Source of the DNA: Synaphobranchus kaupii
Lineage: Eukaryota; Chordata; Actinopteri; Anguilliformes; Synaphobranchidae
Assembly (NCBI GenBank): GCA_029718625.1
Contig: CM056391.1
Coordinates: 27,816,281-27,880,280, forward strand
Length of the DNA: 64,000 nt
Reading direction: 5' to 3'
The translations under genes and the position numbers were made by a program. Below are positions 1-12,560 of the stretch, one piece after another. Within the stretch, counting starts at the first letter, position 1. The number at the start of each line of letters is the position of its first letter. Under the pieces are notes generated by a model that was given only the letters and a program-made list of their open reading frames with translations, ran no database searches and was not told the origin of the DNA.

Positions 1-675
1 ATAGCCTGAAGAGGACATTCATTTACCATAATTTTCCATCAGTCCATTACCAGGCATTTGGTGTTTCAGTTGACATATTCGTTTTTGGTTATGCAGAAGC
101 ATACATAGTTCTCAGTGAGAACTACGACAAACAGAGAAGCGTGTTCAACCATGTTCAACATTGTGGTAAGTTACTATAGTGAACGCAACTGTACCACCGA
201 CCCCCCCCCCCCCCCCCCTTGGGAATGAATACAGCCTGCTGCAGTGCAAATACGGAAGTGTTTCTACAGTGCAAAAAGTATTGAAAATGAAAGTTTGGAG
301 CAATAACTGCTCATAGTTATCTATATATTAACTACATTTGTATATTCTAATCGAGCTTTTATTTGGTGGAAAATCACATTTTAGAAGGCATTTCAAGGCT
401 TGTTTGTTACGCTCCATTGGGCATCATTATCATTACCGGGATCAGCATGGTGGAAATAAAACAAAAACTAGCATTGTTTGCATGATTACTTTGTTTATTA
501 ATCACATTAGCACAAAAAACTGCGATATGTATCATGTAGGACCCAAACATATCACATCATCCACCCTTAGTTGGGTCATATTTTTTGTAGTGTGCATAAT
601 GCACCTTTTCCTATCGAACAGTATATAAAGTAAAATTGTCTTTTTAAAAGATAAAAATAAAAAAGTACATTTGTA

Positions 676-738
<63 letters not shown>

Positions 739-1159
739 CGTGCCAGTATTCCGCTAATATTTCTCTGCATATGGATGGCACCCCTGCCATGCCTCTGAAT
801 ACTGCTGTAGTCCCACTCTGGTGTTGGTGGAGATGTGCTGTTCTTAAAGCTCACTGATGCTGAGTGCATTTTAAGCAAAAGGTGAATTGCCTGGAAATAA
901 TTGTATGAAGGCGCTGCTAAGGGCTGATATTTGGTCAGAAAACAAAAACACAGGCATGGAGGTACCTGACTTTTTCAGCCAGTCAGCAAGTTTTAACAGT
1001 AAAGTGTTTTAAGGAATGAGAAAACAAAAATCTGCAGACACATTTAATGTTTGTCATTGATGAACACTTACATTAAGTATAGTAATTAAAGAAATTATAT
1101 AAAACAAATAGCATATTTTTTTCCCATTAATAGTGACGGGTATGAATAGTGACAAGATG
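1..1159. other. Non-coding DNA with a C run and a (GT)n repeat
   Basis: No coding region is supported. An 18-base C run lies at 201-218 and a GT repeat at 679-736. The open frame at 576-878 on the minus strand is partly the translated repeat. Confidence 0.6.
679..736. repeat. (GT)n microsatellite
   Basis: Fifty-eight bases of uninterrupted GT dinucleotide. Confidence 0.98.
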
Positions 1160-1735
1160 ACAGGTGACAAATTCAAGGAAAAACCAACATAAAGTGTCTT
1201 AGTGAGGTGTTGGCCCACCACAAGCCGCCAGAACAGATTCAATGTGCCTTGGCATAGATTCTACCACTAGTCTAGCATAGATTCTAGTCTCTGGAACACT
1301 ACTGGAGGGATGGAACACCATTCTTCCAAAAGATATTCCCTCATTTGGTGTTTTGATGATGGTGGTGGAGAGAGCTGTCTAACGTTTCAGTCCAAAATCT
1401 CCCATAGGTGTTCAATTGGGTTGAGATTTGGTGCCTGAGAAGGCTATAGCATATGATTCACATCATTTTCATACTCATCAAACTATTTGTAACCCCTCAT
1501 GCCCTGTGGATGGGGTATTGCCGTCCTGGAAGAGACCACTCCCATCAGGAAACGTTTCATCATAGGATAATGGTAATTGCTCAGTATAACTTTGTATTGA
1601 TTTGCAGTGACCCTTCCCTCTAAGGGGACAAGTGGACCAAAACCATGCCAGGAAAATGCCACCCACAGCATAACAGAGCCACTGGACCCCCTCACTGTAG
1701 GGGTTTTTCCTTTAATTTGTCACCTGTCTGTATAT
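1160..1735 (-). mobile_element. Tc1-like transposon remnant
   Basis: Inverted ends ACAGGTGACAAATTCAAGG (left) and CCTTTAATTTGTCACCTGT (right). The minus strand encodes SVMLWVAFSWHGFGPLVPLE then NQYKVIL and an out-of-frame DGSGLFQDGN, parts of a Tc1-type DDE transposase. The N-terminal DNA-binding region is deleted. Confidence 0.87.
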
Positions 1736-1794
1736 TTTAGTATTAGTTTGTCTGCCTGGCATAACGTTTCTGGTAAATGCTTTCAGAAATTCTA

Positions 1795-2308
1795 TTAAAG
1801 GGTAATTCCAACGAAAAATGTAGTTTGATTTGTAGAAAAGTAGCTCTCCTCCTGATTAAAATTAAGTCTCAGTCAACTTTTTACCTGTAGTGAGAGCAGA
1901 GATATAGCCCCAAACTACTGCTCATGTACCTGGTACCTGCTTTACTGCGAACTACAACGGCCAAGCACTTACAATGGGTGATAGACAACCACAGTCATAC
2001 ATCACTGAAGCGTTTCTGTGAATGCCACGCCCTGCTTCAGGGCAATATTTCAGATTTTCTCCCATAGAGAACAACAGTATAAGAGGAAGAAGAGGACAAA
2101 GATCAGAAAAAACCCTACAAAATCCCCAAAAGCTGTTGCATTGTGAACTGCACAGCCAATGTATTTTTAAAAACCGACTTGCATTTTGCACATTTGCCAT
2201 GTCCAATCGGAAATCTTAAAAGACGAGCCCTGTGGCTACATGCTATTAGAAGAGAGCAGGTGGAGTCTATGGCGCATCTCCACGTCTGCGGAAAGCACTT
2301 TTTAACAG
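1795..2308 (+). mobile_element. TTAA-flanked element carrying a THAP exon (left part)
   Basis: The element starts TTAAAGGGTAATTCC, the terminus type of TTAA-targeting fish elements of the Kolobok or related group. It includes a THAP-domain exon at 2122-2308. No right end was found, so the extent past 2308 is unknown and the element is probably truncated. Confidence 0.55.
2122..2308 (+). pseudogene. THAP zinc-finger exon from a DNA transposase
   Basis: The plus strand reads PKSCCIVNCTAN at 2125-2160, then H-F-A-H-L-P-C-P, R-A-L-W-L-H-A-I and V-C-G-K-H-F, ending at a donor ACAG|GTAAATA. This is the C2CH THAP signature: Cys pair near the start, the invariant Pro and Trp, and a C-x2-H-F end. THAP domains are DNA-binding modules of P-element and Kolobok-type transposases. 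The expected initiator Met before P-K-S-C-C is an Ile codon (ATC), so this copy is probably dead. Confidence 0.72.
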
Positions 2309-4885
2309 GTAAATAAACGCCACATAACATGGATAGTTAGAACTACAGGCTTCAGCATTAAGGTGGCCGAAACTTGAGCTCACTATTCAGATGGGGTCAC
2401 TGCACTTAATCTGCCCTCATTATGCTAAATGTAGTTGGAGATATAGTTAGGAAGATAGCTACTGTAACTAAGAAGCATCCAGAGGCCGACGGCAAATTTT
2501 ACGTTTAGGCTACTGATGATCACTGGCATGCAACACAATACCAGCTATTCCTCTCAGGAATCAAACACATAAATACAGTTGGCTCAACTGCTTTCAACTA
2601 CCGATTAGCTTAATGCTCAAAACTATGGAAAACCCCATAGCTAACGAAAAACTAGCACGTAAGTGTGATCCATTTTACACTTCTCAAAACTGTTATATGT
2701 AGTAAATACATAAGTAGCTTAAGAAATAACTACTTTGTGGTCCCAGTAACATTAACATTAACATTAACACACTGAAATGTCAAAGAAAAAGACACTTGTT
2801 GATGTTTAATTCGCTGGAACTTGGAAGACTGAAGCCAAGGCATGCCGCCATACTATCAAATTTAACATTATGTTGCCTGCTCTATGCTGGGTAGTGATGT
2901 AATAGAATCGATAGACATTTTAGTTATATACATTACAAAACATATCTTTTGTTATTTGTCTTTTTTATTTAAACAGGGATTTCTTTGTTGTGTCTTGGCA
3001 ATCCCATTGAGTTGAATGGACGCATTTCCCTTTGTATTCCCCCAGAGAGGGGCGTGAACCACCAAATACCACCACCATAGACTCAAGTGACTACGTCACG
3101 CTGGTTTTGGAAGTAAATTCCCCATTCATTTAGAGCTTAGACATTAACTAAAGCTTACTTTTAAACCATTTCTACTGATTATGTCTTACCGTCAATTTCC
3201 TGGATTGTTCAATATAACGCCCGTTCGCAAACTATGTCATTTTTCTGGACCAACTTCGAGTATATTTTACGTTTTAGTTTTTTTTTTTTGTTTACATACC
3301 AGTGTTGGCACTGTTTAAAAACTCCACGTCCCATAATTCCCTCCGAACGTGCAGCCTTGTCTCCAGACGTTGTCATATAATGTTAGCCAGCAGTAGCACA
3401 CAGCTACATTTTTAAACACTTTTTTCTAACATTAGCTAGCTAGCTTGCAGGACTAAAAGCTAGAATTGCTTTATGTGGTTAACTGTAGCGCAGTTTCTGA
3501 CCTTGTCGGGCGGGCTTCTCTACTTAGCAAGCTAACGTTCAGCGGCAGTAGCCTACTCCCATCTGCCACAGTCAGACAGATAAGATGATGATATCTTATT
3601 GGTCGAGAACCACCCGTGCGTTGCAGTACTAGTTATGTAGTCTGTTAAAGTGGACAAGTCTACAAGTCGAACTACATTCATTAATGTATTACTTTAAAAA
3701 AAATTTAATTGGAACATGCAATATATGGAATATATCCTTGTACCACACAGGCTAATCCAGGAACGTTTCGGCTCATTCTATAAATCAGATTTCAAGAAAT
3801 AGTCGATAGTCTCCAAAGCCCATTCTATCTTCCATAGGGAATTTACTTCCGAAACCAGACTCCTCCCACGACACTTGAGTACTCTATTAGCTAGAGTCTC
3901 CAGAAAAACAGGGGAAATACAGCCATTAATTTAGGAAAACACAGCCCTTCATATTAGCTAGCCTTGCCAGAAGTCTGCAACACTTAACGTTACCTATGTA
4001 TGGTAACTACCACAATGCCAACTGAAATGGAAATGTTTGCTGCAATGAGTGGTACCGGGGCACAGTTTCATGCTGAAACAGTCCCGGATTGGCAGTGCGT
4101 TCAGTATTCGGGCTCAAAACAGAAAGCCTTCCACCTACGACATAATCTAGGTAAAACATTGCAATTTTCGAAATGGCAAAAAGCTGATGTGTGGCTTAGC
4201 TACTGCATTGCAAACAGATTTAAAAACCAGCATTTGCACCTTTCTTTAATGCCATGAAGCCATGGCTAACAATAGCTAACGCACTAGCCCAGAAAAAACA
4301 GCTTTCTTTGCATGTTCAATCCTAACTGCACAGGTTGCAGTTAAAAGATGCTCTCTAAAGATGTACCTGAGCACAGATAACATGTTTTGCTGGGGGGAAA
4401 TGACTTTATTTGAGTATATTTGCTACAGAGAGGAATACGGAAAAAGGGATATTGAATACTGAATTGTCAAAGAAGATCATCTCAAGAACCCAATGCCCCT
4501 TTTTGTGGGTTTATTCATGCTGCATGGTGAAAGTGTAGCCCAAAGCCTTATCGGAAACATGAACAGAATAAAGCTGGAAAAACACAGTTTTCCCAGGCTG
4601 CCTGTGGAGGCCTGTCTACATAAATGAATTTGCCAGAAAAGCTAACTTGAACCTACTGGTATGTTTTGAAAAATATTATTAACACCTCTGTCAAGTTTCC
4701 CCAGTGGCTTGCCAGTTTATACATTGAGCTTTGCAGAAATTATTTTTACATTTCATAAAAATAATGGGTTTCTGGAGGGAGCTCGTACTTAAATAATATG
4801 CTACAGTAATGTAATGTATGGTAATGTTTGAAGATTATTTAGTATGATCCTGGTTAAAATTTTTCAACCTTGCCTATTGTCAAAT

Positions 4886-4925
<40 letters not shown>

Positions 4926-6176
4926 TAATAGGCATAAGGCAACATTATAATATTAAAGTACAAGTATACTTTAATATTATAATGCTGACTGGCTGAAATT
5001 AATTTTACATGCATAATACAACTGCTTTTTAACAATCTGCTTTCTGATTTTCATTCTTGCTTCAGGTAAATTTATTTAGACTGATTTGGTTGGTAGGTTG
5101 ATTTGGACTGTTTAGAGATGTTGATTTGTGTGATTCCTTTATTGTCTGAAACCTCACACAGCTTTGAAATATGTATCCAAAATGTACCTTTGATTGATTA
5201 AAATACAGTGTATATACAAATATATGCCTGTTTAAGGAAGGTTTCCCATAAAAGGCGGGGGGCAGACTTCACTTATCCAATTCATTTACACATCACATTT
5301 CACTTTACAGAAACATTAATTTATGTGTTTATAGTGTTCAAATCCAACTGCCTGAAATGCCATTGCATAGAAGCCTATCATTTGAAGCATGTGATTGGTC
5401 ACTTCCCCTGACTTGATTCAACTTGCCTGGCTGTTTCACTGCGTACTTGACACTAATAGCCACTGAGTTTTCTGTTAGTTTGCGTGCAAGATATCCCATG
5501 CAACGCTTTGGGGGCCCATGATAAACTATCTATCATGATTGCATACAAGTAATCCGCGTCCTCTGAAGCACGCCGGTGATAAAGATTGCCTGTGACACTT
5601 CCCCTCTCATTGGCATGCCTGTGGCCCGCTGGGGCTTCAGTTTGGCCCCCGAAGCTCCTCCATATGTTGGGGAGGGGCAAGGGGCGGGGCATTATGGCAG
5701 AACCTCCGCCCCTTCCATATCATCCTTTTTATGTTATTTTACCTTTTCTTCTTTTCCCGCATTTTTTTTTTGAGCCCTACGACATCCTCTGGCCTGTGCG
5801 CTTTTTGTCCAATTGACCCTTCATGTTTGCTGGGGGACACATGATTCGATTGGCTAACGTGCTAAATGTGCAGTGCTCTGCAACAGTTAGACAGAGCCTT
5901 TAGTAGTGTAGCACATGTCCTTTTTCAGCACCAAAATATGGCCAGCTGTCCAGATAATATGCTGGTGGTCGTCACCACAGTTCAATTTTGGATGGATGGA
6001 AAGAGGGCTGCACCTGACCCTTTTAAATATTGTGAAATGTGGTTGCAGTCATGTTCTATTCGTGCAATGTGTTTCATGTCATTCAAATTAATTGTTAATT
6101 ATTGTTTGCAGTTCCATAATTGTGATTTACAGCAGGCGAATATATGGCTTTAATAATAATATACTGTATGTATAAA
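2309..6176. other. Non-coding repeat-derived DNA
   Basis: No gene is supported. The region has short AACATT repeats (2750-2770), a TTA microsatellite (4888-4924) and stretches rich in GCTAGC/TTAGCTAGC words common in fish repeats. Segments near 3000-3130 and 3830-3880 look like inverted copies of one another (ttccgaaaccag / ctggttttggaag). Confidence 0.45.
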
Positions 6177-7067
6177 CAGTGCCCTCCACTATTATTGGCA
6201 CCCCTGGTAAAGATGAGTAAAAAGGGTTATAAAAAATTCACTGTTTGGTGAATTAGCTTAATCTCACACTGAAAAAATGAGAAAAATCCAATCATTAATA
6301 ACGTAAATTTATTAGGAGAAACAAAAATCCCATATCAAGAAATAATTATTTTTAACAAAACCACGTGTGCCACAATTATTGGCACTCCTGCATTTATATA
6401 TAGAATAAAGTTATCATTTTTAATATTTGGTCACATATCCTCTGCATGCCATGACTTCCTGATGTCTGTGACCCAACAACATCAAAAGGCTCTTGATATC
6501 TTATTTTCTGGTACTCTTACATGCGATATTATAACGTCTCTGCATTTGAATGGATCTCTATGGGAATTGGGGGGTGGGACTAGATTTAGCTGTAAATTAC
6601 ACTGGAACAGTATGGAACACATGGTTGGCTAAATGCGTTTAAGTCATCAAGGGTCTGAAGTATCAAACAAGCCTTAAACCATCACTCTAGTGCCAGAAAT
6701 ACAGTAGATATGGATACTCTTGTAAGAGTACCAGAAAATAAGATATCAAGAGTCTTTTGATGTTGTTGGGTCACAGACATCAGGACGTCATGGCATGCAA
6801 AGGATATGCGACCAAATATTAAAAATGATTACTTTATTCTATATATAAATGCAGGGATGCCAATAATTGTGGCACACGTGGTTTTGTTAAAAATAATTAT
6901 TTCTTAATGAGGGATTTTTTTTTTCTCATAATAAATTTACTTCAATTAAAGGTTGGATTTTTCTCATATTTTCAGTGTGACATTAAGCTAATTCACCAAA
7001 CAGTGAATTTTCTATAACCCTTTTTACTCATCTTTACCAGGGGTGCCAATAATAGTGGAGGGCACTG
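6177..7067. mobile_element. Fold-back Tc1-type MITE, copy 1
   Basis: The left end CAGTGCCCTCCACTATTATTG is exactly mirrored at the right end, CAATAATAGTGGAGGGCACTG. Complementarity runs about 350 bases inward on both sides, through ACCACGTGTGCCACAATTAT and GACATCAGGA/TCCTGATGTC. About 195 bases in the middle are unpaired. No transposase is present. The right end is followed by TA. It shares its arms with the element at 29172-30342. Confidence 0.92.
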
Positions 7068-8179
7068 TATGTTTTTTTATTATTTTTCAGTGTACTTTTG
7101 GTCATACCCAGGAAAGAGAATTATCATAATCATCATATTTGGTGATTTCTGAAGACAAGCTAACGGGTTAAATTCCAAACAAAGATTTAATTAGTTTCAT
7201 AATTATCCAGCATTTGTCTGTTGAATCAGGTTAATAACCTGTAAGTGAGGAATGGAGCCAATAATCTGGCCTTTGTATGCAACAGGATTTTTCCAAATGA
7301 TCTTTAATATGCTTGCAACAATGCATTTTGGACATGTTTGACGATCATAAAAAAGCATCATAAAAAAGCAACAAGATAGCCTTGGTCTCACAGGCCTCAC
7401 CCCACCATACATTTTTTATGAAGTGACTAAATTAAAAGGCTTCACACACGCGACCTATGGAAGCATGAGTAAATGATGTTATATATGTTTAATATTGCGT
7501 GATATCATGTGTTCATATTTCACACAATGAGCCCTCCATGAAATTACATAATTCATGCTTTTACTTCTTACATGCCAAGCGCAAGACTAAAACTATGAAA
7601 GCACATGAGGTTTTTTTAAAAATATATATATATATTTAAAGCGAGCCATATCCCCTCATAACGTTTGTTGCATGCATTTTGACCTGCTTTAACTTGTGAA
7701 TAAATATGTGTGGCGAGATTACATATTGCGGGAATGATGGGGTTTGCGTGCGGAGGTTCAGAGGTAGACTGACTGCACACCGCGTGTAGCGGTTAATATG
7801 AGAGCGTGTTCCAATGCGGAATCTACAATAAGCTTTTATTTTAACAGCCTTGCTCATACATCACTCATTGGGGAATGACCCCTCCCACACTCACACCCGA
7901 CCCCACTGTTTGCAGCGCTACTTCAATACACTACATGTCATAACCCCTCTGCTTAAAGGAGCTTCCAGGCGGCTCCCGGGCACATGAAGAGCTCATCCCC
8001 ACTTTCTGGCACACCCCTTGCATCTGTCTCCCTCTCTCTTTCTATTCGTGTTACCAATCACTCTTTCTTTCCTTCAGTTAACCTTCAGCACCCTTCCACC
8101 TTTCCTCCCTGCCTTCCTTTGTTCCATCTCAGCTCTCTCTCTCTCTCCCCCCACCTCCCACTGTGCACTCTGGTCCGCA
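7068..8179. other. Non-coding DNA, no gene
   Basis: A (TA)n stretch lies near 7623-7636. From about 7640 to 7880 the sequence is repeat-free with TTACATATTGCGGGAATGAT and GCGGTTAATATGAGAGCG and may be part of a regulatory block. Confidence 0.35.
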
Positions 8180-8370
8180 CTCCGAAGCTCCTCAGCTGAG
8201 TGGCGGTGGAAATCAGCCGCTAATTTACAAGCTATTTTGCTCCTCCATATTTCTCTGTGATGCATTTTATCAGCCGCTGTCGTAATTACAGTTCAGGAAA
8301 GGCTGCTTGTTGCCTCGTTCATTTCAATTAATAAAAGTTATTCTGCATTCATGTCATATTTTAATGGATG
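8180..8370. promoter_or_regulatory. Conserved-looking non-coding block
   Basis: Repeat-free sequence dense in homeodomain-type cores, such as GTCGTAATTACAGTTCAG and TTTCAATTAATAAAAGT, next to AATCAGCCGCTAATTTACAAG. This resembles vertebrate developmental enhancers. Function is inferred from composition and from its place in the pax6 downstream flank. Confidence 0.35.
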
Positions 8371-9839
8371 CCACTTAGAATTCTAAATGGTCAACTCCTC
8401 TCTTTAGATGGCTTAATAGTTTCATAACATGTGATGCGTTTCTCTTGGTATTTGGCTAAATGCATGTTTTCGGTTTCGGTTCTGACGTTTCTTCTACTTA
8501 TATGCCATGTTCATAGCCGCGCGTTCGCATGCAGCATGGCCAGATTCCTCCCTGACACATGTCAGAGCTGAAGTTGTGTCACATGCGAGCGACTTTGTGC
8601 GACATGACAAGCGGGGCTGACTGAGTGCTCTGGCGCGGGTGGCTGGAGAGGGTGATGTGTCAGACGGGGTAACTCTCGCCGTGGGAACTAGGGGGAGCGT
8701 CCCCGTTGTCCACCCGCAGGTCCCAGTTCAGCCAGTGAAAGGCCCGTGGAGTTGTTTAAAAGCCTGCTGATTAATCACCCCGTGTGTGGGATGGTCCAGC
8801 AGGGAAGTCCCTCCCCCTGCATTGTCAGAGCCTTCCCCTTTGCTCCACGGCGCTTCCTGTTGCCGTAGCTCTATGCTGGGCCGGGATTCCACAAGTTGCC
8901 AGCCTGTGGGTGTATTGTCCCTGGCCATTGTGTCCCGTGCTCCCAGCTGTGCTCTCCAGACCTTGGGACACTCTGAGTCACATTAGCCCTGTAGTGAGAT
9001 AGCCCTCTTGTAGGTGATTGCGGGTATGTGTGTATGCCTGTGTGGGGTGGAGGTCCTGAGGGATGTGGCCTTTAGTCCTCACCCACAAATGGTCTCATTC
9101 CTTCTGTAGAATTGGGTAACTAATGGCCTATTATACCACAATTTTTGGTTTTTCTTCCCATTGACTGAGGCAGGATTTTGACAGGCATTTAATGGCATCC
9201 ACAGGACAGAACAGCTTTTAGCCATCTAGTGGTAAAACAATGTATTGCCATTACCCTGGAGGAGCGCCTCACTCTATTAGTCAACCAGGGAGTGAGGGAG
9301 GCTAATACTTCAAGGACTGAATAGCAGCAGAAGAAGATTGAGCTCTGTAGTTCCACAGGTTTCCAATCTCAGCTGAAACCACACCCCACAAGATAGCTCT
9401 AGACCACACGTGAAATAGATTGGAAGGTAAAACTGGTTAATAATGCCATTCCAAGTTGTCAGGCTACCTCATCGTCATCGTGGGAAGAAGCAACTGCAAA
9501 TACTTCAGGGACTGGCAGGAGGCCCGTGAGAATCAGGCGTTTTCCGAGCAAAGGACATCCGTTTCTCACCTCCCATCCGTAGAAACAGTCTACAGCACCT
9601 GGCATGTGTGGTGGATCTTACCGAGCATTGCAACAGCAGGTGTGTTTGTAACCCCACGGCCTCCTCGAGCAAAACCTAGACAAGACTTTTGCATTTGCGT
9701 GAAAGTTATTTTTCCTTTTCATGCAGCCCAGCCTCGATCACACCTTTTCCCCCTGAACACACAAACACCAGGGTGAAGCTGGGAGCAATTTGGCCCTTTT
9801 TACACCTGCTGCCGGTGTAAACGACCCCTCGGAGCCCGC

Positions 9840-10300
9840 CCGTGCACCCAAAAAAAGCAGTGGCGACAATGGAGCTGAAACTGAGTGTTTCTCCAGCACT
9901 CGGAAGCGTCATCGAATGCAATAGTCAGAGAATAGAAAACACCGGAATTTGCCGTAGCATTCATCACAGAAAGAATGTGCCGTCAGTAGACACTGCGGGC
10001 GCCATTCCTCTTTCTGCCACGTTCATCGCCACATATTCGGTCAATTAAATGCCTGGATTGTTTCAAAATTATACCTTTAATTGTATCCCCACTGGCACCG
10101 GGAATTGATGCTTGTTTTATGCTAGACGTCAAATCTCTTGGTGGACACACTGTGAGGGAAATATGCCGTGTTTTAATTATCAGTAATGAAGCAGGAATAA
10201 GCTGCTCACTTAGATATAATATAGTAATGACCTTTTTGGCGGGGATAAGTGATAAAAGGTATTGGTTCTGTGAATTATGCCTCATTTAGCTTCTGGTCTT
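9840..10300. promoter_or_regulatory. Conserved-looking non-coding block
   Basis: A long repeat-free stretch containing CGGTCAATTAAATGCC, ACCTTTAATTGTATCCCC, GTGTTTTAATTATCAGTAATG and AATGACCTTTTTGGC. Multiple AATTA cores with GC-balanced spacers are typical of pan-vertebrate enhancers. No alignment was possible. Confidence 0.4.
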
Positions 10301-11899
10301 TGTGTTGGCTAATGATAGGAGGGTGAGTTTTAAAGTCTAGCATAAATTGTGTTAAGAGTATTAAACTGATTTACAGTTTCAGCTCCCGCTACATCATTTT
10401 GCTCCAGTAAATGAGTCCTTGCTCCCTGGTTATCTGTAGACTCTTATTAGGGAAGATAATGAGGGCGTGAGGTTATTCCCCACCACGGATTGCTTAATGA
10501 CAGAGGCGCCTGCTGGGGTGGTGGGCGGCGGGCCCTTGGTCCTGACAGGTCATGTTCCTCCTCTTCCTCTTCCATTCCGGCTTCCCAGAGCTTCCCCCAT
10601 CTCCCCTTTGTCTCTTTTCTTCAGAAGGACCGAAGTGGGCAGAAGATGCCTGAGCTGCCATTTGCATTCTCCGGCCACCTGACGCCCACTGACACGTCAA
10701 TGGAAAGGGCCAGTTCCTTTTGTTCGGACATCAGCCGCCATTGCAGAATCCTCATTCTGCAACCATTTTCATCGGTTGTCAATAGCTTCTTAGCAGGGTT
10801 TTGACTCATTTTTTATCCTTGTTCTTTTGAGTTTGTCCCGGCTCTTTTGGGCTCCAGAGAGAAGGAGGCGTTCGTGCTTTTGTTTTGTTTTTTTGAGGCG
10901 CTGTCCCGTCACCGTAGCGCGCAGTACGCCAGTCACCCCTTCTCCCTGCTGCAGGCAACAGGCGAGAGGAGGGTAGAGAAAGAGCCAAAATAAGCTTTTT
11001 GACTGAGTGTGCCTGATGAAACGCGCTACTCGCACGATTCTCTCGACCCTCGCCGCACGCCAAAGGTGCAGCGGGAGGGGCCTGGCGTGGCCTGGCGTAG
11101 AGACTCAGCACGCCGTGGATGGCGAGGAAAACGCAGCATGGAAACGAAAAGCCATGCATCATGGCCCCTGATTTTAGAGCTGATTTAAGGACGCTGAGAA
11201 GTCAGAGCTTGATGGATTTAAAGGGCAATGCAGAGGATAACTGCTTGGTGGAATGTGCCAAGCACGTGTATGTAAGCTTCATAAAGCCACTGCTACTACT
11301 TGTCACATGATTTTTTACATTTTTGTACTTCTTAAACTGTTCCTTTCTTCCAGAATGTTTTTATGTGGGTGTGGCTTGGGTACTTTTGTAAATATAGATG
11401 CCTTCACTATATTACTGGGAAACTAGTACATTTATTTAAGTTAGATAACTTATACATGGCTTATACATACAGGTGTAACTGTACTGTTTGAACATAACCT
11501 ACATTTAATTTAGAGCATTTTGCATGCTCTGTTTTGTAATCATTCATATTTTTAAAAAAAAAAGATGTTGGCCTGGAGTCAACATTTGTCCTTTAGATCA
11601 CAGCTTTTTGGTAGTTTTTAGCCTCACAAACACAGTTTGGCGAGTTCAACAATCACCAAAATTAAATAGCAAAACCGTTTCGAAAAAAAAAACATTTCAC
11701 TTGCATTTATTTGTTAGTCAAATTGAATAACAAATGTTCATTGAATCCAGGTCATTATGACAGATCATTAAATGTGATATTTCTGCCCTCATGAGTTCAG
11801 TCTCATAACGTGCTGTATGATATTACTGAGGCTGGTGATCCAGTAGTTTCAATAGGAAGATTCATCCCATTCTCTGTTTAATTTTCAACCAGATCCATT

Positions 11900-12560
11900 T
11901 CTCCGTGGTCCTTTCCCTCTGCAGTTTGCTTTAAATTTTTTAATCATTCTCCCTGTGAGAGGTTCACCTTCACAATGTTTAGCTATGAATTTAAAATATT
12001 AACCGATCATATTCATCTGAGTCTTTCGGGGCGCTATGGCGTTCTGCAAGCTCAATTTCCGGTTGAAAAAGCACAGCGGCACTTCACTTCATTACGGATG
12101 GAAAATGCTAACGGGACAATCAGGACCATGGTGATTAAGATGTAAATTCTCCCTAATTAGAATGTAAATTCTTACATTTATATGAAGTCATCAGCTGTCA
12201 GTTTGCCATATGATATCTTTTTTCCCCAGTCTCCAGCCTGAATGAGGCCTTCACCGTTCATTTGCGGCTTTCAAATGGTTTTGCCGTCCCCTTTGTTCTT
12301 TGATTCTTGTAATATTCTCCCTTCATGTTCCCTCTTCTTGTGACTTTTGTTTGTTTTTCTGCGTGCATCCAGTATTGCTGTGCCTGGGGATTTTGAGGAA
12401 ATTTGGAATGAAAATTGGGGCCATTTGGTGCCAGAATTTTCATGCGCATCAATTACTTCTGCTGAATTTTCCTCAATGCAAATAAGTCTGCTCTCATGAA
12501 AGGAGCGCATGTATTTGAAATAATTAATTTTCCCTTAAAAGCCAGTGGATGAGCAGACGA
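11900..12560. promoter_or_regulatory. Conserved-looking non-coding block
   Basis: Repeat-free, with TCCCTAATTAGAATGTAAATTC, CATCAGCTGTCAG, CATGCGCATCAATTACTTCTG and AAATAATTAATTTTCCC. Open frames here exist on both strands and are poor in protein-like composition. The best reading is regulatory DNA. Confidence 0.4.

Noticed and set aside
10490..11162. Several open frames of 60-118 codons on both strands
   Set aside because: Overlapping frames in a repeat-free GC-balanced block, without domains. Better explained as regulatory DNA.
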